DNA of 64,000 nucleotides. Source: an uncultured Clostridia bacterium (GTDB taxonomy: Bacteria > Bacillota > Clostridia > Christensenellales > CAG-314). The position numbers and the translations under genes are program-made. Position 1 is the first letter of the stretch; every line of letters begins with the position of its first letter. Shown here one piece after another: positions 18,198 to 27,660 of this stretch. The stretch is from the NCBI GenBank assembly GCA_944364615.1, contig CALVWF010000007.1:1-64000 (forward strand). Reading direction: 5' to 3'. The notes beneath the pieces were generated by a model. It made no database searches and was not told the origin of the DNA. It worked only from the letters and a program-made list of their open reading frames with translations.

Positions 18198-20024
18198 TCA
18201 ATGCGAATGAGTCTCATCGGGGTGAAAATACTGTCGTATACTGACTGCGACGGGATGAGTTATACCTTCCGCTTCCTGCAACTGTTCAACGGTTGCTTCC
18301 GTCAGAGCGTCCAGCGTTTTAAAGCGTTTCTGCAATGCGAGACGACGTTTTTCTCCAACTCCCTCAATTTCGTCCAGCACTGATTTCAACGCGTTTTTGC
18401 CGTGCAGTTGTCTGAAATAGGTAATGGCGAACCTGTGCGCTTCGTCTCTGATGTTTATCAGCAAATTGAGAGCGAAACTGTTGCGCGGAAGAAAAACAGG
18501 TTGGTTGTCACGCAGTGTGTACACCAGTTCTTCACGCTTGGCAAGGGATACCATCTGAATGTCAACACCCGCTTCCGACATCGCCTGACGCGCGTACTCC
18601 AACTGTCCCAGACCTCCGTCCACTACTATAAGATCGGGCCTTGCGCCGAACTTCTCGTCGTTCAGACGGGCAAATCTTCTGCTCAGCGTCTCTTTCATAC
18701 TGGCAAAGTCGTTTGCGCCCTCTACCGTCTTTATTCTGAAACGTCTGTAAGACGCGGCGTCCTTGCTTCCGTTGGTGAACACCACCATCGAAGCGACCTT
18801 GTCCACTCCGCTGATGTTACTGATGTCGTAACATTCGATACGTTTGGGCAACACGGTAAGACCGAGCAGTTCTTTCAACTGAGTCACCGCGCCCACGGTG
18901 CTGTCGTATTTGCGGTCTATTGCCGACTGACTCTTTGTCAGATACTCGACGGCATTGCGGTAGGACATATCCACCAGTCTTTTTTTGTCGCCCTGTTTGG
19001 GGCAGATAACAGTCAGTTTGACGCCCGTTTGTTTGAACATCGCCTCTTGCAACTGTTCGGTATCCTCTAAATGCACGTTTACAAACAGTTGACTGCACAA
19101 CTGTACTTTCTGGCAGTACGCCATCAAAAAACTGGAAAGAGTCTGTTTTTCGTCAATTCCCGCGTCGCTGACGGCAAAATTGTCGCTGTATATTACCTTT
19201 CCCATGCGTATCATTGTGTGATTTACCACGCTGTTTCTGCCGTTGCTTGCCACTGCAAACATATCGTAATCCACCGCTTTGTTGAGCACCACTATACGCT
19301 GTTGGTTGAGTTTGTCTATCAGCGTCAGATAATTCCGGTACTGCAACGCCTGTTCGAAATTGAGTTTTTCGCTGGCGTCACGCATCTTGTTTGTAAGTAT
19401 CTGCTTGACGGCAGTGTCGTTGCCCGACAAAAATTCCACAGCCTGTCTTACTATTTCGCCGTACTGCTGCCGAGTCACCTTGCCTATGCAGGGAGCGCAA
19501 CAACGTCCGATGTGGTAATTGAGACAGGGACGGAAATTTTTCGGCAAATGTGAAAAATTGAGTTTGCATGTCGCCGTAGGAAATACCTGTCCCAAAATGT
19601 CCAAAAACGCCTTGCTTCCACCCGATGTGATAGGTCCGAAATACTTGTAGCCGTCCTTTACCAGTTTGCGCGTGGACACAAATCGAGGAAACTCCTCTTT
19701 GAGATTGACCTTGATATAGGGATACTGCTTGTCGTCTTTAAGCAGAATGTTGTAGGGCGGAGTGTGCTTTTTTATAAGGGTGTTTTCCAGCGACAAAGCG
19801 TCCGCTTCGCTTGCCGTAATGATGTACCTGAAATCCCATACGTGAGAAAGCATGGCAAGCACCTTTTCCGTCTTGTTGCCCGACAGGAAAAAGTATTGCC
19901 TTACACGGTTTTTTAAATTTTTCGCCTTGCCTACGTACAGTATGTTGTCGTCACGGTCATACATGATATATACTCCCGGTTCATCGGGAAGATTGGCAAG
20001 TTTGACGGAAAGTTGACTGTTCAT
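18198..20024 (-). CDS. uvrC: Excinuclease ABC subunit C
   Basis: Nuclease that makes the 3' and 5' incisions in nucleotide excision repair with UvrAB. The 608-residue protein has an N-terminal GIY-YIG domain (PGVYIMY near 17-23, ILYVGKAKNLKNRV near 28-41), a cysteine cluster CLNYHIGRCCAPC near 167-179, a UVR motif (about 200-235), a UvrC/RNase H endonuclease half with IECYDISNISG and DLIVVDGGLGQL, and C-terminal helix-hairpin-helix repeats. Length is normal. There is no ribosome binding site: TATAAT ends six bases before the ATG, so the message looks leaderless. Confidence 0.96.
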   Translation of the reverse strand: MNSQLSVKLANLPDEPGVYIMYDRDDNILYVGKAKNLKNRVRQYFFLSGNKTEKVLAMLSHVWDFRYIITASEADALSLENTLIKKHTPPYNILLKDDKQYPYIKVNLKEEFPRFVSTRKLVKDGYKYFGPITSGGSKAFLDILGQVFPTATCKLNFSHLPKNFRPCLNYHIGRCCAPCIGKVTRQQYGEIVRQAVEFLSGNDTAVKQILTNKMRDASEKLNFEQALQYRNYLTLIDKLNQQRIVVLNKAVDYDMFAVASNGRNSVVNHTMIRMGKVIYSDNFAVSDAGIDEKQTLSSFLMAYCQKVQLCSQLFVNVHLEDTEQLQEAMFKQTGVKLTVICPKQGDKKRLVDMSYRNAVEYLTKSQSAIDRKYDSTVGAVTQLKELLGLTVLPKRIECYDISNISGVDKVASMVVFTNGSKDAASYRRFRIKTVEGANDFASMKETLSRRFARLNDEKFGARPDLIVVDGGLGQLEYARQAMSEAGVDIQMVSLAKREELVYTLRDNQPVFLPRNSFALNLLINIRDEAHRFAITYFRQLHGKNALKSVLDEIEGVGEKRRLALQKRFKTLDALTEATVEQLQEAEGITHPVAVSIRQYFHPDETHSH

Positions 20025-20030
20025 ATATAC

Positions 20031-20039
20031 ATTATACCA
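20031..20039 (-). promoter_or_regulatory. Extended -10 promoter of uvrC, leaderless
   Basis: Minus strand TGGTATAAT (20039-20031), a TGn-extended -10 box, then GTATAT and the uvrC ATG. No good -35 is visible, as expected for extended -10 promoters. The predicted transcription start falls at the ATG. Confidence 0.75.
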
Positions 20040-20103
20040 CGAAAAAAGACGCCAAGTCTACATCTTTGACTTAAAGCGTCTTAAATTTCATCGGTTACGA
20101 TGT

Positions 20104-20829
20104 TTATTTGTTTGCTCCGCACACAAGACTGTTTAACGCTCTGTTGAGTTTGCGTTGTTGTTCTACGCTGCGCTGACCTTCCAGATTGCTGTTGCGCAGT
20201 ATTTCCGCCACTCTGCCTGTGTCTTTACCTGCCGTGACCGCATGAGTCGCACGGCTTACGTCTTCGTCGGTCACACGCCTGTTTAACGAAAAGTCGTAAT
20301 CTTTCCCGAAAAATCCGTCTACGCACGCCGTCCAGTGCGAATAGATGCGTTCAGCTTTTCTGCGCTTGGCTATCACTGAAAATTTTACGCACAGCAACAC
20401 CGTCAGACAATAGAACACCACCGCCATAGCGGCATACAAAAATTCCATAGAACCGTAACCCATATAGAAAGCCGCAGCAAAAACTACCGCCACCGCGAGC
20501 GACAACGCCACACAGCCTTTAAGCAACAGTTTTTGTCTGATTTCCACAAATCCTATCGCACGATCGGCGTAAACGCCTCCGCCCGTTGCCGTGTAGCATT
20601 TCCACAGCAATTTGTACTGCTTGGGCAGACTGTCGTAAAATGCCGCCCAGTTGTCGCGGTTACCGTTGCGCAGTTTACCTACGCTGTTTTTAAGACCTCT
20701 GTTGACGGGACGGTACACGTTGTAAATGAGATTTACCGCCGCAACAAGTGTGATGAGCAACACAGTCGCTCCTATTACCTCTACCGCGTATAAAGTTGCA
20801 TATTGCAAAAACCACTGTAAATATTGCAT
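20104..20829 (-). CDS. Membrane protein of unknown function
   Basis: A 241-residue protein that I do not recognise. It has one hydrophobic segment near the N-terminus (about 15-35, IGATVLLITLVAAVNLIY) and two more (about 100-125 and 128-150). Between them is a soluble stretch containing WAAFYDSLPKQYKLLWKCY, and the C-terminus (about 155-241) is charged and soluble. The ATG at 20829 is chosen because GGAGG lies nine bases upstream; a longer reading to 20862 would contain that site. The ribosome binding site overlaps the terminator hairpin of addA, so expression may depend on read-through or on a promoter inside the hairpin region. Confidence 0.7.
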   Translation of the reverse strand: MQYLQWFLQYATLYAVEVIGATVLLITLVAAVNLIYNVYRPVNRGLKNSVGKLRNGNRDNWAAFYDSLPKQYKLLWKCYTATGGGVYADRAIGFVEIRQKLLLKGCVALSLAVAVVFAAAFYMGYGSMEFLYAAMAVVFYCLTVLLCVKFSVIAKRRKAERIYSHWTACVDGFFGKDYDFSLNRRVTDEDVSRATHAVTAGKDTGRVAEILRNSNLEGQRSVEQQRKLNRALNSLVCGANK

Positions 20830-20832
20830 ATA

Positions 20833-20875
20833 AAAAACCTCCGTTGCAACTATTGTTGACAACAGCGCAACGGAG
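20833..20875 (-). terminator. addAB terminator overlapping the next gene's ribosome binding site
   Basis: Minus strand CTCCGTTGC ... GCAACGGAG, a nine-pair perfect stem with further pairing inside, followed by GTTTTTT. It lies about 75 bases after the addA stop. The 3' arm contains the GGAGG of the downstream membrane-protein gene, so the hairpin could also hide that ribosome binding site. Confidence 0.7.
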
Positions 20876-20950
20876 TAAACGGGTCAAATTAAATTGTTTG
20901 TACCGAAACGTACGTCAAAGTAATTTTTACGCGGGCACGCTTCGATATTT

Positions 20951-23900
20951 TTACTGAAAACTTACCAGTTTGTCGTCGGCTATAGACAGCACGTAACATC
21001 TGACGTCCTGAATACCCGTTATTTTTCTTACCGCAAGACGGTAACTTTCCAACTGCGACTTGTAATTTTTCTCTATGTTCGAAAAGTTTTTAGTGTACTT
21101 GAAGTCCACCACGTTGGCATAGCCGTCGTATATCGCCAACAGGTCTATGATACCCTGCAAAACTATCGTTTCGTCGCTGTTGAGTCCTATTTCCCTGCCG
21201 TTGACGTTGAGCATAAAAGGCTGTTCGCGGTATATCCTGCCCCCTTCGAACAGTTTTCTGAACTTTTTGTCGGACAAAGTACGCATTATAAGTTGCGTGT
21301 CTATCTGCGACGCCGTAACGCCGTCTATACGTCCGAGAGCAACCAGTTGTTCCAACTTTTCCTTTATGTCGCTGCCTCCGAGGTCTATAAACTGATACAG
21401 CATATGGTAGGCTGTACCTGTAAGTTTGCGCTGTTCTTCCGCAAGCGAAGGTACCGAGTAATCTTCTCCGCTGTCGTCGAAATACAGCCTGTCCAGCGAA
21501 GAACTTGCCACCTTGCCGGGCATTGTCGTAGCCTCGGCATAAGGATAGACGTAGCCTAAACGTTCTAACGCGCCTTGCAGATCGTCGTCCTGAGCGCACA
21601 GCAACTGTCCTTCGTCCTTGACGCTTTCTTCCGACCTGTAATTGCCGTGAATATAGGTGATGCCGTCCGCAGACATTCCGTCTTTAAAATCTTCGCCGTA
21701 CTTTTCGCGCAGGGCGGAAATTATCCATTCCATCTGCGACGTGGCTTCCGACGGAGCACGCGAAGCGAAAATGGATTTGTTGTAACGTGACACTATTATC
21801 AGCCTGTTTTTCGCTCTGGTCATTGCGACGTAAAGCAACCGCATGCTTTCTTCGCGCAATTTCAACGCATTGTACATTCCCGTGGCGACAGTGCCGAGCG
21901 TTTCACTGCTGACCATGTTGTCGAAGTCGTACATACTGACGCACATTCCCACCTCCGCATTAGTCACAAGCGTAGGTGAATCGGGACGGAACTGTCTTTC
22001 GCAGTTGGCAAGTATCACCACGGGAAATTCCAGTCCCTTGCTGGCGTGCATAGTCATCATACGCACCGCATTTGCTTCCGATACGTTCTGCTCCGACCGG
22101 ATGTCTTCCGCTTCGTCGATATACTGCACGAACTTGCTTACGCTCTGCGCGTAAAAAGAGCCTTTGAGAGAATCTACAAATTCGTACAACTTGCGCAAAC
22201 GCAGACTGCCGTTGGGAAGTCCGCCTATGTACAGTTCCCAGTCGGTATTGCGCATCAGTTCCAGAATAACTTCGTCCACCGTGGCAGAGTAGGAAAAGAA
22301 CCTGATTTTTTCAATAAAAGTAAGCAGTTTGTCGGCTTTTTCCGCCGTTTTGTTTTGTCGGGAAGAAATGTATGAGGCAATTTTTTCGTAAAAACTTTCC
22401 TCTGTTCCTTTGCAGTTGACGGCAATTTGCGCCATTTCCTCTTCGGTGAGATTTCCGAAAGGAGACATACACACCCCCACAAGACAACTGTCATCGCAGA
22501 TGTTGTCCACCACACGCAGAAAGTTGATTATGTCCCTGACTTCCTTGTTTAAAAATCCTTCCGTCTTAAATCCTGCCACTACCGGTATGTTGTGTCTTAC
22601 CAGACAGTTGTACAGCGACAATGCCTTTTCCGTCATCGACGGCGACAAAACGGCGATGTCTCCGTAACCTATAGTGACTGTTTTTTCTCCGCACTTTACC
22701 GTGCTGCCCACAAGCGACAGTATTTTGTCGGCAATGATAAGATTTTCCTCTTCGTCGTCCGACTGATCGGCAATATCCGAGGTAATGTCGTAAATTCCTT
22801 CCGCGGCGCGTTTTTCCGAATGACGGCTTTCCGCCACTATGACTTCCACGCTGCCCTCTTCCGCTTCCTCCGAGCCTATCAGCATTGCTTCTTTTTCGTA
22901 GTCAACTTTTCCGAACCGTTCGGTTATGTTGCGTCTGCATACGGTGTTTACAAAGTCAAGTATGTTTTTGCCGGAACGGTAATTGACATTGAGTTCTACA
23001 GTGCTACCCAAAGTGCCGTCCTTACGGTAATCGTTGTACTTGTCTACGAATATTTCCGGTTCACAGCCTCTGAAACCGTAAATACTTTGTTTGACGTCTC
23101 CTACCGCAAAGAAATTGCCGGTACCGCACAGTTTTCTGACAATCGCTTCCTGCACTCGGTTGGTATCCTGGTACTCGTCCACGAATATGAAACGGTACTT
23201 GTTTTTGAGTTGCTGTAAAGCCTGCTCGTCTTTAAGCACTTCCAGCGCAAGTCTTTCCATGTCGTTGAAGTCTATTGCGCCGAGCCTTTTTTTGAGTTGT
23301 GCGTACTGCTCGGTAAATTTACCCAGAACTTCCACCAATTTGTCCGTATACTGTACCGAACTGCGCGTCTGTTCCACAATCGTGTCCCAGTCTTTGCCGG
23401 AAAAAGGAGCAAACCCCTTTAAAAACTCACGGCATTTGTCAATGACGTTTTTGGAACGGGCAAGCAAGTCGTTGTAAACATCTTCGTCTGTATTTTCGGG
23501 CGCTTTTTTCGCCGCACGCAAAGCGTCTATCGTCACGTTGTCGGCCAATTTAAGATTGACTTCGAGGCTGTCGGAATTTAGCGTCACGCTTTGACGGTTT
23601 TTAAGACATATTTCCGCTTGTTTAACCATTCCGAGAGCGAAAAACTCCTCCGCCAGTTCTTCGAACTGCCCTGCAAAATACAGCGAATTGCTTTTTATAC
23701 TGTCATTTACAGCCGACGCCAATACGCCGTCTGCCGTTATATTGTCATAATTTGCGCGTTTTTCGCTGTACCACTTATAAAAATCTTCCTGCGTGCATGC
23801 AAATTCGTACAGCGAATATACTGCCTGACGGAATTTGTCTTCGCGACGTTTGCTGGCAAATATGCCGTACAGTCTGTTAAACACAATGTCGTCGTTGCCG

Positions 23901-24316
23901 TAATCGGCAAGTACCTTGTCCATTGCCTCCTTTTTGAGTGCGGTGACGGAAATGTCGTCGAGCACGCTGAACGCGGGATCTATGTCCACGACGTAGAAAT
24001 AATTTCTCAGCATATCGCTGCAAAAACTGTGTATTGTGCTGATGGATGCGCTGTCCAGCCTTTCAAGTTTGTCGGCAATAACGGGATCCTGTGCGTTTTC
24101 CGACAGTTTGGCGGCAAGCCTTTGTTTCATTTCCGCGGCGGCAAGATTTGTGAATGTAACCACAAGCAACTGCGAAACGTCCGCTTCGCCTCTTGCTATC
24201 ATCTGATAAATACGCTGTATCATTACCGTCGTTTTACCGGTTCCCGCAGAAGCCGAAACCAACAGGTTGCCCTTGCTGTCTATCGCACGCTGTTGTCCCT
24301 GATTGAATTTGCTCAT
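20951..24316 (-). CDS. addA: ATP-dependent helicase/nuclease subunit A
   Basis: Large subunit of AddAB, the Gram-positive RecBCD counterpart for double-strand break repair. The 1121-residue protein has a UvrD-type helicase core: Walker A SASAGTGKT (21-29), motif Ia VVTFTNLAAAEM, Walker B FIFVDEYQDTN (about 385), motif VI LLYVAMTRAKNRL. The C-terminal RecB-like PD-(D/E)XK nuclease contains EIGLNSDETIVLQGIIDLLAIYD and VVDFKYTKN. Length is close to but slightly below the usual 1200. The ATG at 24316 follows GAGGAGGTGA and overlaps the addB stop by four bases (ATGA), so the subunits are translationally coupled. Confidence 0.95.
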   Translation of the reverse strand: MSKFNQGQQRAIDSKGNLLVSASAGTGKTTVMIQRIYQMIARGEADVSQLLVVTFTNLAAAEMKQRLAAKLSENAQDPVIADKLERLDSASISTIHSFCSDMLRNYFYVVDIDPAFSVLDDISVTALKKEAMDKVLADYGNDDIVFNRLYGIFASKRREDKFRQAVYSLYEFACTQEDFYKWYSEKRANYDNITADGVLASAVNDSIKSNSLYFAGQFEELAEEFFALGMVKQAEICLKNRQSVTLNSDSLEVNLKLADNVTIDALRAAKKAPENTDEDVYNDLLARSKNVIDKCREFLKGFAPFSGKDWDTIVEQTRSSVQYTDKLVEVLGKFTEQYAQLKKRLGAIDFNDMERLALEVLKDEQALQQLKNKYRFIFVDEYQDTNRVQEAIVRKLCGTGNFFAVGDVKQSIYGFRGCEPEIFVDKYNDYRKDGTLGSTVELNVNYRSGKNILDFVNTVCRRNITERFGKVDYEKEAMLIGSEEAEEGSVEVIVAESRHSEKRAAEGIYDITSDIADQSDDEEENLIIADKILSLVGSTVKCGEKTVTIGYGDIAVLSPSMTEKALSLYNCLVRHNIPVVAGFKTEGFLNKEVRDIINFLRVVDNICDDSCLVGVCMSPFGNLTEEEMAQIAVNCKGTEESFYEKIASYISSRQNKTAEKADKLLTFIEKIRFFSYSATVDEVILELMRNTDWELYIGGLPNGSLRLRKLYEFVDSLKGSFYAQSVSKFVQYIDEAEDIRSEQNVSEANAVRMMTMHASKGLEFPVVILANCERQFRPDSPTLVTNAEVGMCVSMYDFDNMVSSETLGTVATGMYNALKLREESMRLLYVAMTRAKNRLIIVSRYNKSIFASRAPSEATSQMEWIISALREKYGEDFKDGMSADGITYIHGNYRSEESVKDEGQLLCAQDDDLQGALERLGYVYPYAEATTMPGKVASSSLDRLYFDDSGEDYSVPSLAEEQRKLTGTAYHMLYQFIDLGGSDIKEKLEQLVALGRIDGVTASQIDTQLIMRTLSDKKFRKLFEGGRIYREQPFMLNVNGREIGLNSDETIVLQGIIDLLAIYDGYANVVDFKYTKNFSNIEKNYKSQLESYRLAVRKITGIQDVRCYVLSIADDKLVSFQ

Positions 24317-27300
24317 TGCGTCACCTCCTCGATCTTCTCCGCCTTGACGTAACTGTGCGTATCGCGCTGATCGTAAGTGTACACGTCGCCGTAATCGCAT
24401 ATGCTTCGGTAGTCGCAGTAATCGCATGCTCCGTCCGACGGGGACACCGCTACATAGCCGTCGCGCATACACCGTCCCGCCGAGGCAATGAGCATTTCCG
24501 CATATCTGACCTGCGCATGCAATTCACCTTCCGTCACTACCGAAACGCTTTCCTTTATCTCGCCGTCTTTTTTGAGGGAAATTTTCAGTCTTTTGCTTTT
24601 TCCTTCGCGCAAAGTGCGGTCGAGCGCCATTATCTTGTCCTTGTCCTTGACCGTTCTGCCGTTCCAAACGTACAGCGGTTCCTGTTCTCCCTTGCCGAAG
24701 TCGTTGTGCATTTTAAAATAGTAAAATCCTACGGGATTTTTGTGCAGATTGCTTTCCACCGACTTGACGTAAATGGGTAACTGCAATTTAAGACCGTAAT
24801 ACAGACTTGTCTCACTGTAAGACGCCGCGCTGTTACCGCTCTTGTAATCCACCACCACAAAGTCGTCGCCCAACACGTCCACTCTGTCTATCTTGCCCAC
24901 GAGATAAAATTCGTCGCCGTCAAAAGGTATTCTGACCGGTGGCAGCGGACCCTTTACGCCGAATTCCAGTTCCGTAGCGAAATTGGTAAAATCCGACTGT
25001 GCAAGCTGATGCTTTACGACGGAGCACATTCGCCTGCATTCCTGCCGTAACTGACGCAAGATGTGCGTAACGGTGACGTCCGACGCAAGCGCGCTGAAAA
25101 AGTCGTCCTGCATTACCTTGTCAAAAATGACGTCCGCACGTTTAGCCGTGACCTCGTCACTTTCCGAAAGGTCGACGGCTCCCACGTATTTTTCCAGCAC
25201 GGCATGCAGGATGTCGCCTATATAACTTGCCTGCACGTCGGCAACCTGACGTGGTTTCGCCTTCAATCCGTATGAAATGAAGAAACGGTAAGGACATTTG
25301 AAAAATTCCGTAATTTTACTTGCCGTCGTGGTGTTGGCGGACAAAAACAGTTGACGCCCCGAACTTACGTACAGTTTGCGTCCTTCCTTTACGAACATAA
25401 ATCCGTCCACTTTGTCGGCAAAATGACCGTACAACGCCTTGTATAAAGGCATGTGCACAGGCTGTCTGTCCTGCAAACGCCGTTTGTTGAACACCAATTT
25501 GCTGACGGCCTGTTTGTCGGTATACACCTGCTCGTCGGCGGCGGACAGCGAAACGGGCTTGCCCTTTTCGGAAAACATCCTCATCAACTGTTGAACAAAG
25601 TTGGAAGGCACAAGTTTGTCCTTGCCGTCTGTCAGCGAGTAGGAAACATACAGTTTGTCGGAAGGTTCAAGCAACAGTTGAAACAGACTGAATCTTTCAC
25701 GCTTGTTTTCTACAAATATCTGCGGTTCGAGATCGATGCCCATTTCCGCAAGAGTTTTTATGTTTTCGTCGTTTAAAAGATTGCAGTCGCCCTTTATGAT
25801 GGGCATTTCCGAATGATTTGCGCCAAGCAAAGCCAAAAATCCGATGTCGTGTTTGCGAGCTTTCGCCATATTGGCAAATACGACGCAGTCGCTGTACACG
25901 GGCAGAACGGAGATGTTGACGGAAGTCAGCGCGGTTGTCAGCATGGATATGAACTGTTCGTCGCTGCACACACGCTGTCCGCTGACCTCCTCCAACTGCA
26001 CAAGTATTTCTTCCGTCTTCTGCTCCGCCTGCTCTGTAACGCGACACTGAAAAAGCAAGCCTTCTTCCCGTTGCCGTTCGGCAAAAAGATTGTTGTTTTC
26101 GCGCAACGCGGCACAATGTATCAGTTGGCGCACCACCGCAACGTACTGCGAAACGGTTGCCGTCGCGGGCAACTTTACCTGTTCTATAAGATCTTGAACC
26201 TTTGCCCTGAAATTTGAGGCACGCGGATATAATTTGTCCGCCGTCCCCACACGAAACCGACTGTAATCGTATTTAACATTGTATTTAAGACAGAAATTTT
26301 CGAAGTACCACACGTCGCCGTTATCGAGGGAAAACAGCGGATTTTTAACCCAGTTAAGCACCTTGTCCAGACGCAGATTGTTGCGTGAAGACAAAAAATC
26401 GCATATAAACTGCGCGTATACGTGCTGAGCGAGACTTGTCGGGCTGTCGCAGAAATAGGGAATGTCAAATTGCTCGAATATCGTGGAAACGGCGTTTTTG
26501 TACTTGGTTATATCGCTGGTCACGACGTAAATGTCTCTGTATCTGTGTCCCCGTCGAACATACCGCTGTATTGCGCAGGCAAGCGAATAGACTTCCTGCA
26601 CTCTCGAACCGCCTTCGAACACCGTCAGAAATCCGTTGTTTTCCACAGGCTTTACCTTGTGATATCGGAACAGATTTTCACCTATTTGCCGTGTAAATCC
26701 GCTGACATAGTTGCGGCTTTCCACTACGTTGTAGGCGATTGACGCCTGTTTCAGCATGTTTACCACGCCGTTATATATCTCATCGGTATAAAGATACCGA
26801 TCTCCGTCGTTTTTACCGGTGCAACAGGCAAGAGTAACTCCCTTGCTGACGCGCGCAAGTTGTTCTATCACTCTCAGTTGCTGTTTTGTCAGGTTGTCGA
26901 AATCGTAAAGATAAAAGTAACTGTCTTTTATCTTACTGCTGTTTTTCGCCTCCTGCGCAAGCATGTCCAACTTGTCCGCCGAATCTACGTAACGCTCTTC
27001 CGTAAAATCCCTGTAACACGAGTAAATAAGACTTAAATCCTTCATTTTCGAACGCACCGAAGGGTGGTAATCTTCCCTCATCAGCATTTCGGGCGTAATA
27101 CGGCAATACTTAAACGCGCTTATCGTGTCGTACACGTTGCGTATAAATCCCGCCGAAGAATACGCCTTGGTATAGCATGTCAACTGATTTTTTACGTCTT
27201 CCACTATACCCGTAAGGGCAATTATACCCGTCTGTTTGCTCATGTAACGGTACTTGCTTTCCAACACGGCGTTTGCCAGACGTCGGAATGTCAGCACCTC

Positions 27301-27477
27301 CACGTTGAAAGTTCCTCCCAGCGCGCGCAAGACTTCTTTTTCCGCCTCTGACGACGCTCTGTCGGGCACAATGACGATGTGACCGACGTCCAGTCTCGCC
27401 GGATCGGTCTGTCCGAGACAACGGGCAATATACCGTGCCCCCTCTTTCATGCTGTTTGTCTTGAAAATAGTAAACAT
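24313..27477 (-). CDS. addB: ATP-dependent helicase/nuclease subunit B
   Basis: Second AddAB subunit, with an inactive helicase-like body for Chi recognition and a C-terminal nuclease held by an iron-sulphur cluster. The 1054-residue protein has a degenerate helicase N-terminus without a canonical P-loop, the nuclease motif VDVLGDDFVVVDYKSG near 855, and the four-cysteine cluster: one cysteine in FFKCPYRFF near 730 and three near the C-terminus in CDYCDYRSIC. A start at 27477 is supported by AGGAG seven bases upstream. First gene of the addB-addA operon. Confidence 0.93.
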   Translation of the reverse strand: MFTIFKTNSMKEGARYIARCLGQTDPARLDVGHIVIVPDRASSEAEKEVLRALGGTFNVEVLTFRRLANAVLESKYRYMSKQTGIIALTGIVEDVKNQLTCYTKAYSSAGFIRNVYDTISAFKYCRITPEMLMREDYHPSVRSKMKDLSLIYSCYRDFTEERYVDSADKLDMLAQEAKNSSKIKDSYFYLYDFDNLTKQQLRVIEQLARVSKGVTLACCTGKNDGDRYLYTDEIYNGVVNMLKQASIAYNVVESRNYVSGFTRQIGENLFRYHKVKPVENNGFLTVFEGGSRVQEVYSLACAIQRYVRRGHRYRDIYVVTSDITKYKNAVSTIFEQFDIPYFCDSPTSLAQHVYAQFICDFLSSRNNLRLDKVLNWVKNPLFSLDNGDVWYFENFCLKYNVKYDYSRFRVGTADKLYPRASNFRAKVQDLIEQVKLPATATVSQYVAVVRQLIHCAALRENNNLFAERQREEGLLFQCRVTEQAEQKTEEILVQLEEVSGQRVCSDEQFISMLTTALTSVNISVLPVYSDCVVFANMAKARKHDIGFLALLGANHSEMPIIKGDCNLLNDENIKTLAEMGIDLEPQIFVENKRERFSLFQLLLEPSDKLYVSYSLTDGKDKLVPSNFVQQLMRMFSEKGKPVSLSAADEQVYTDKQAVSKLVFNKRRLQDRQPVHMPLYKALYGHFADKVDGFMFVKEGRKLYVSSGRQLFLSANTTTASKITEFFKCPYRFFISYGLKAKPRQVADVQASYIGDILHAVLEKYVGAVDLSESDEVTAKRADVIFDKVMQDDFFSALASDVTVTHILRQLRQECRRMCSVVKHQLAQSDFTNFATELEFGVKGPLPPVRIPFDGDEFYLVGKIDRVDVLGDDFVVVDYKSGNSAASYSETSLYYGLKLQLPIYVKSVESNLHKNPVGFYYFKMHNDFGKGEQEPLYVWNGRTVKDKDKIMALDRTLREGKSKRLKISLKKDGEIKESVSVVTEGELHAQVRYAEMLIASAGRCMRDGYVAVSPSDGACDYCDYRSICDYGDVYTYDQRDTHSYVKAEKIEEVTQ

Positions 27478-27578
27478 TTTTTCGCTCCTGCAACAATTTT
27501 ACCACAGGTACGGTCACTTAGCAATCTTAAAATGTACATCAGCATATTTTCAGCAATTATATAAAGGTGTCAAATCTG

Positions 27579-27607
27579 TTGGCAAACACAGTTTAATGTG
27601 GTATAAT
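27579..27607 (+). promoter_or_regulatory. Promoter of the 27.7 kb lipoprotein gene
   Basis: TTGGCA (27579-27584), 17-base spacer, TATAAT (27602-27607) with a TGG just before it. Confidence 0.7.
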
Positions 27608-27660
27608 ACCGCAGAAGAAAATAACTATTGTTTAAAAACAATGTGAATACGGAGAAATAT

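Noticed and set aside
20951..20990. Long N-terminal extension of AddA (start at 24472)
   Set aside because: The added 52 residues are Arg-rich and antisense-like, overlapping addB. A perfect ribosome binding site supports the ATG at 24316.
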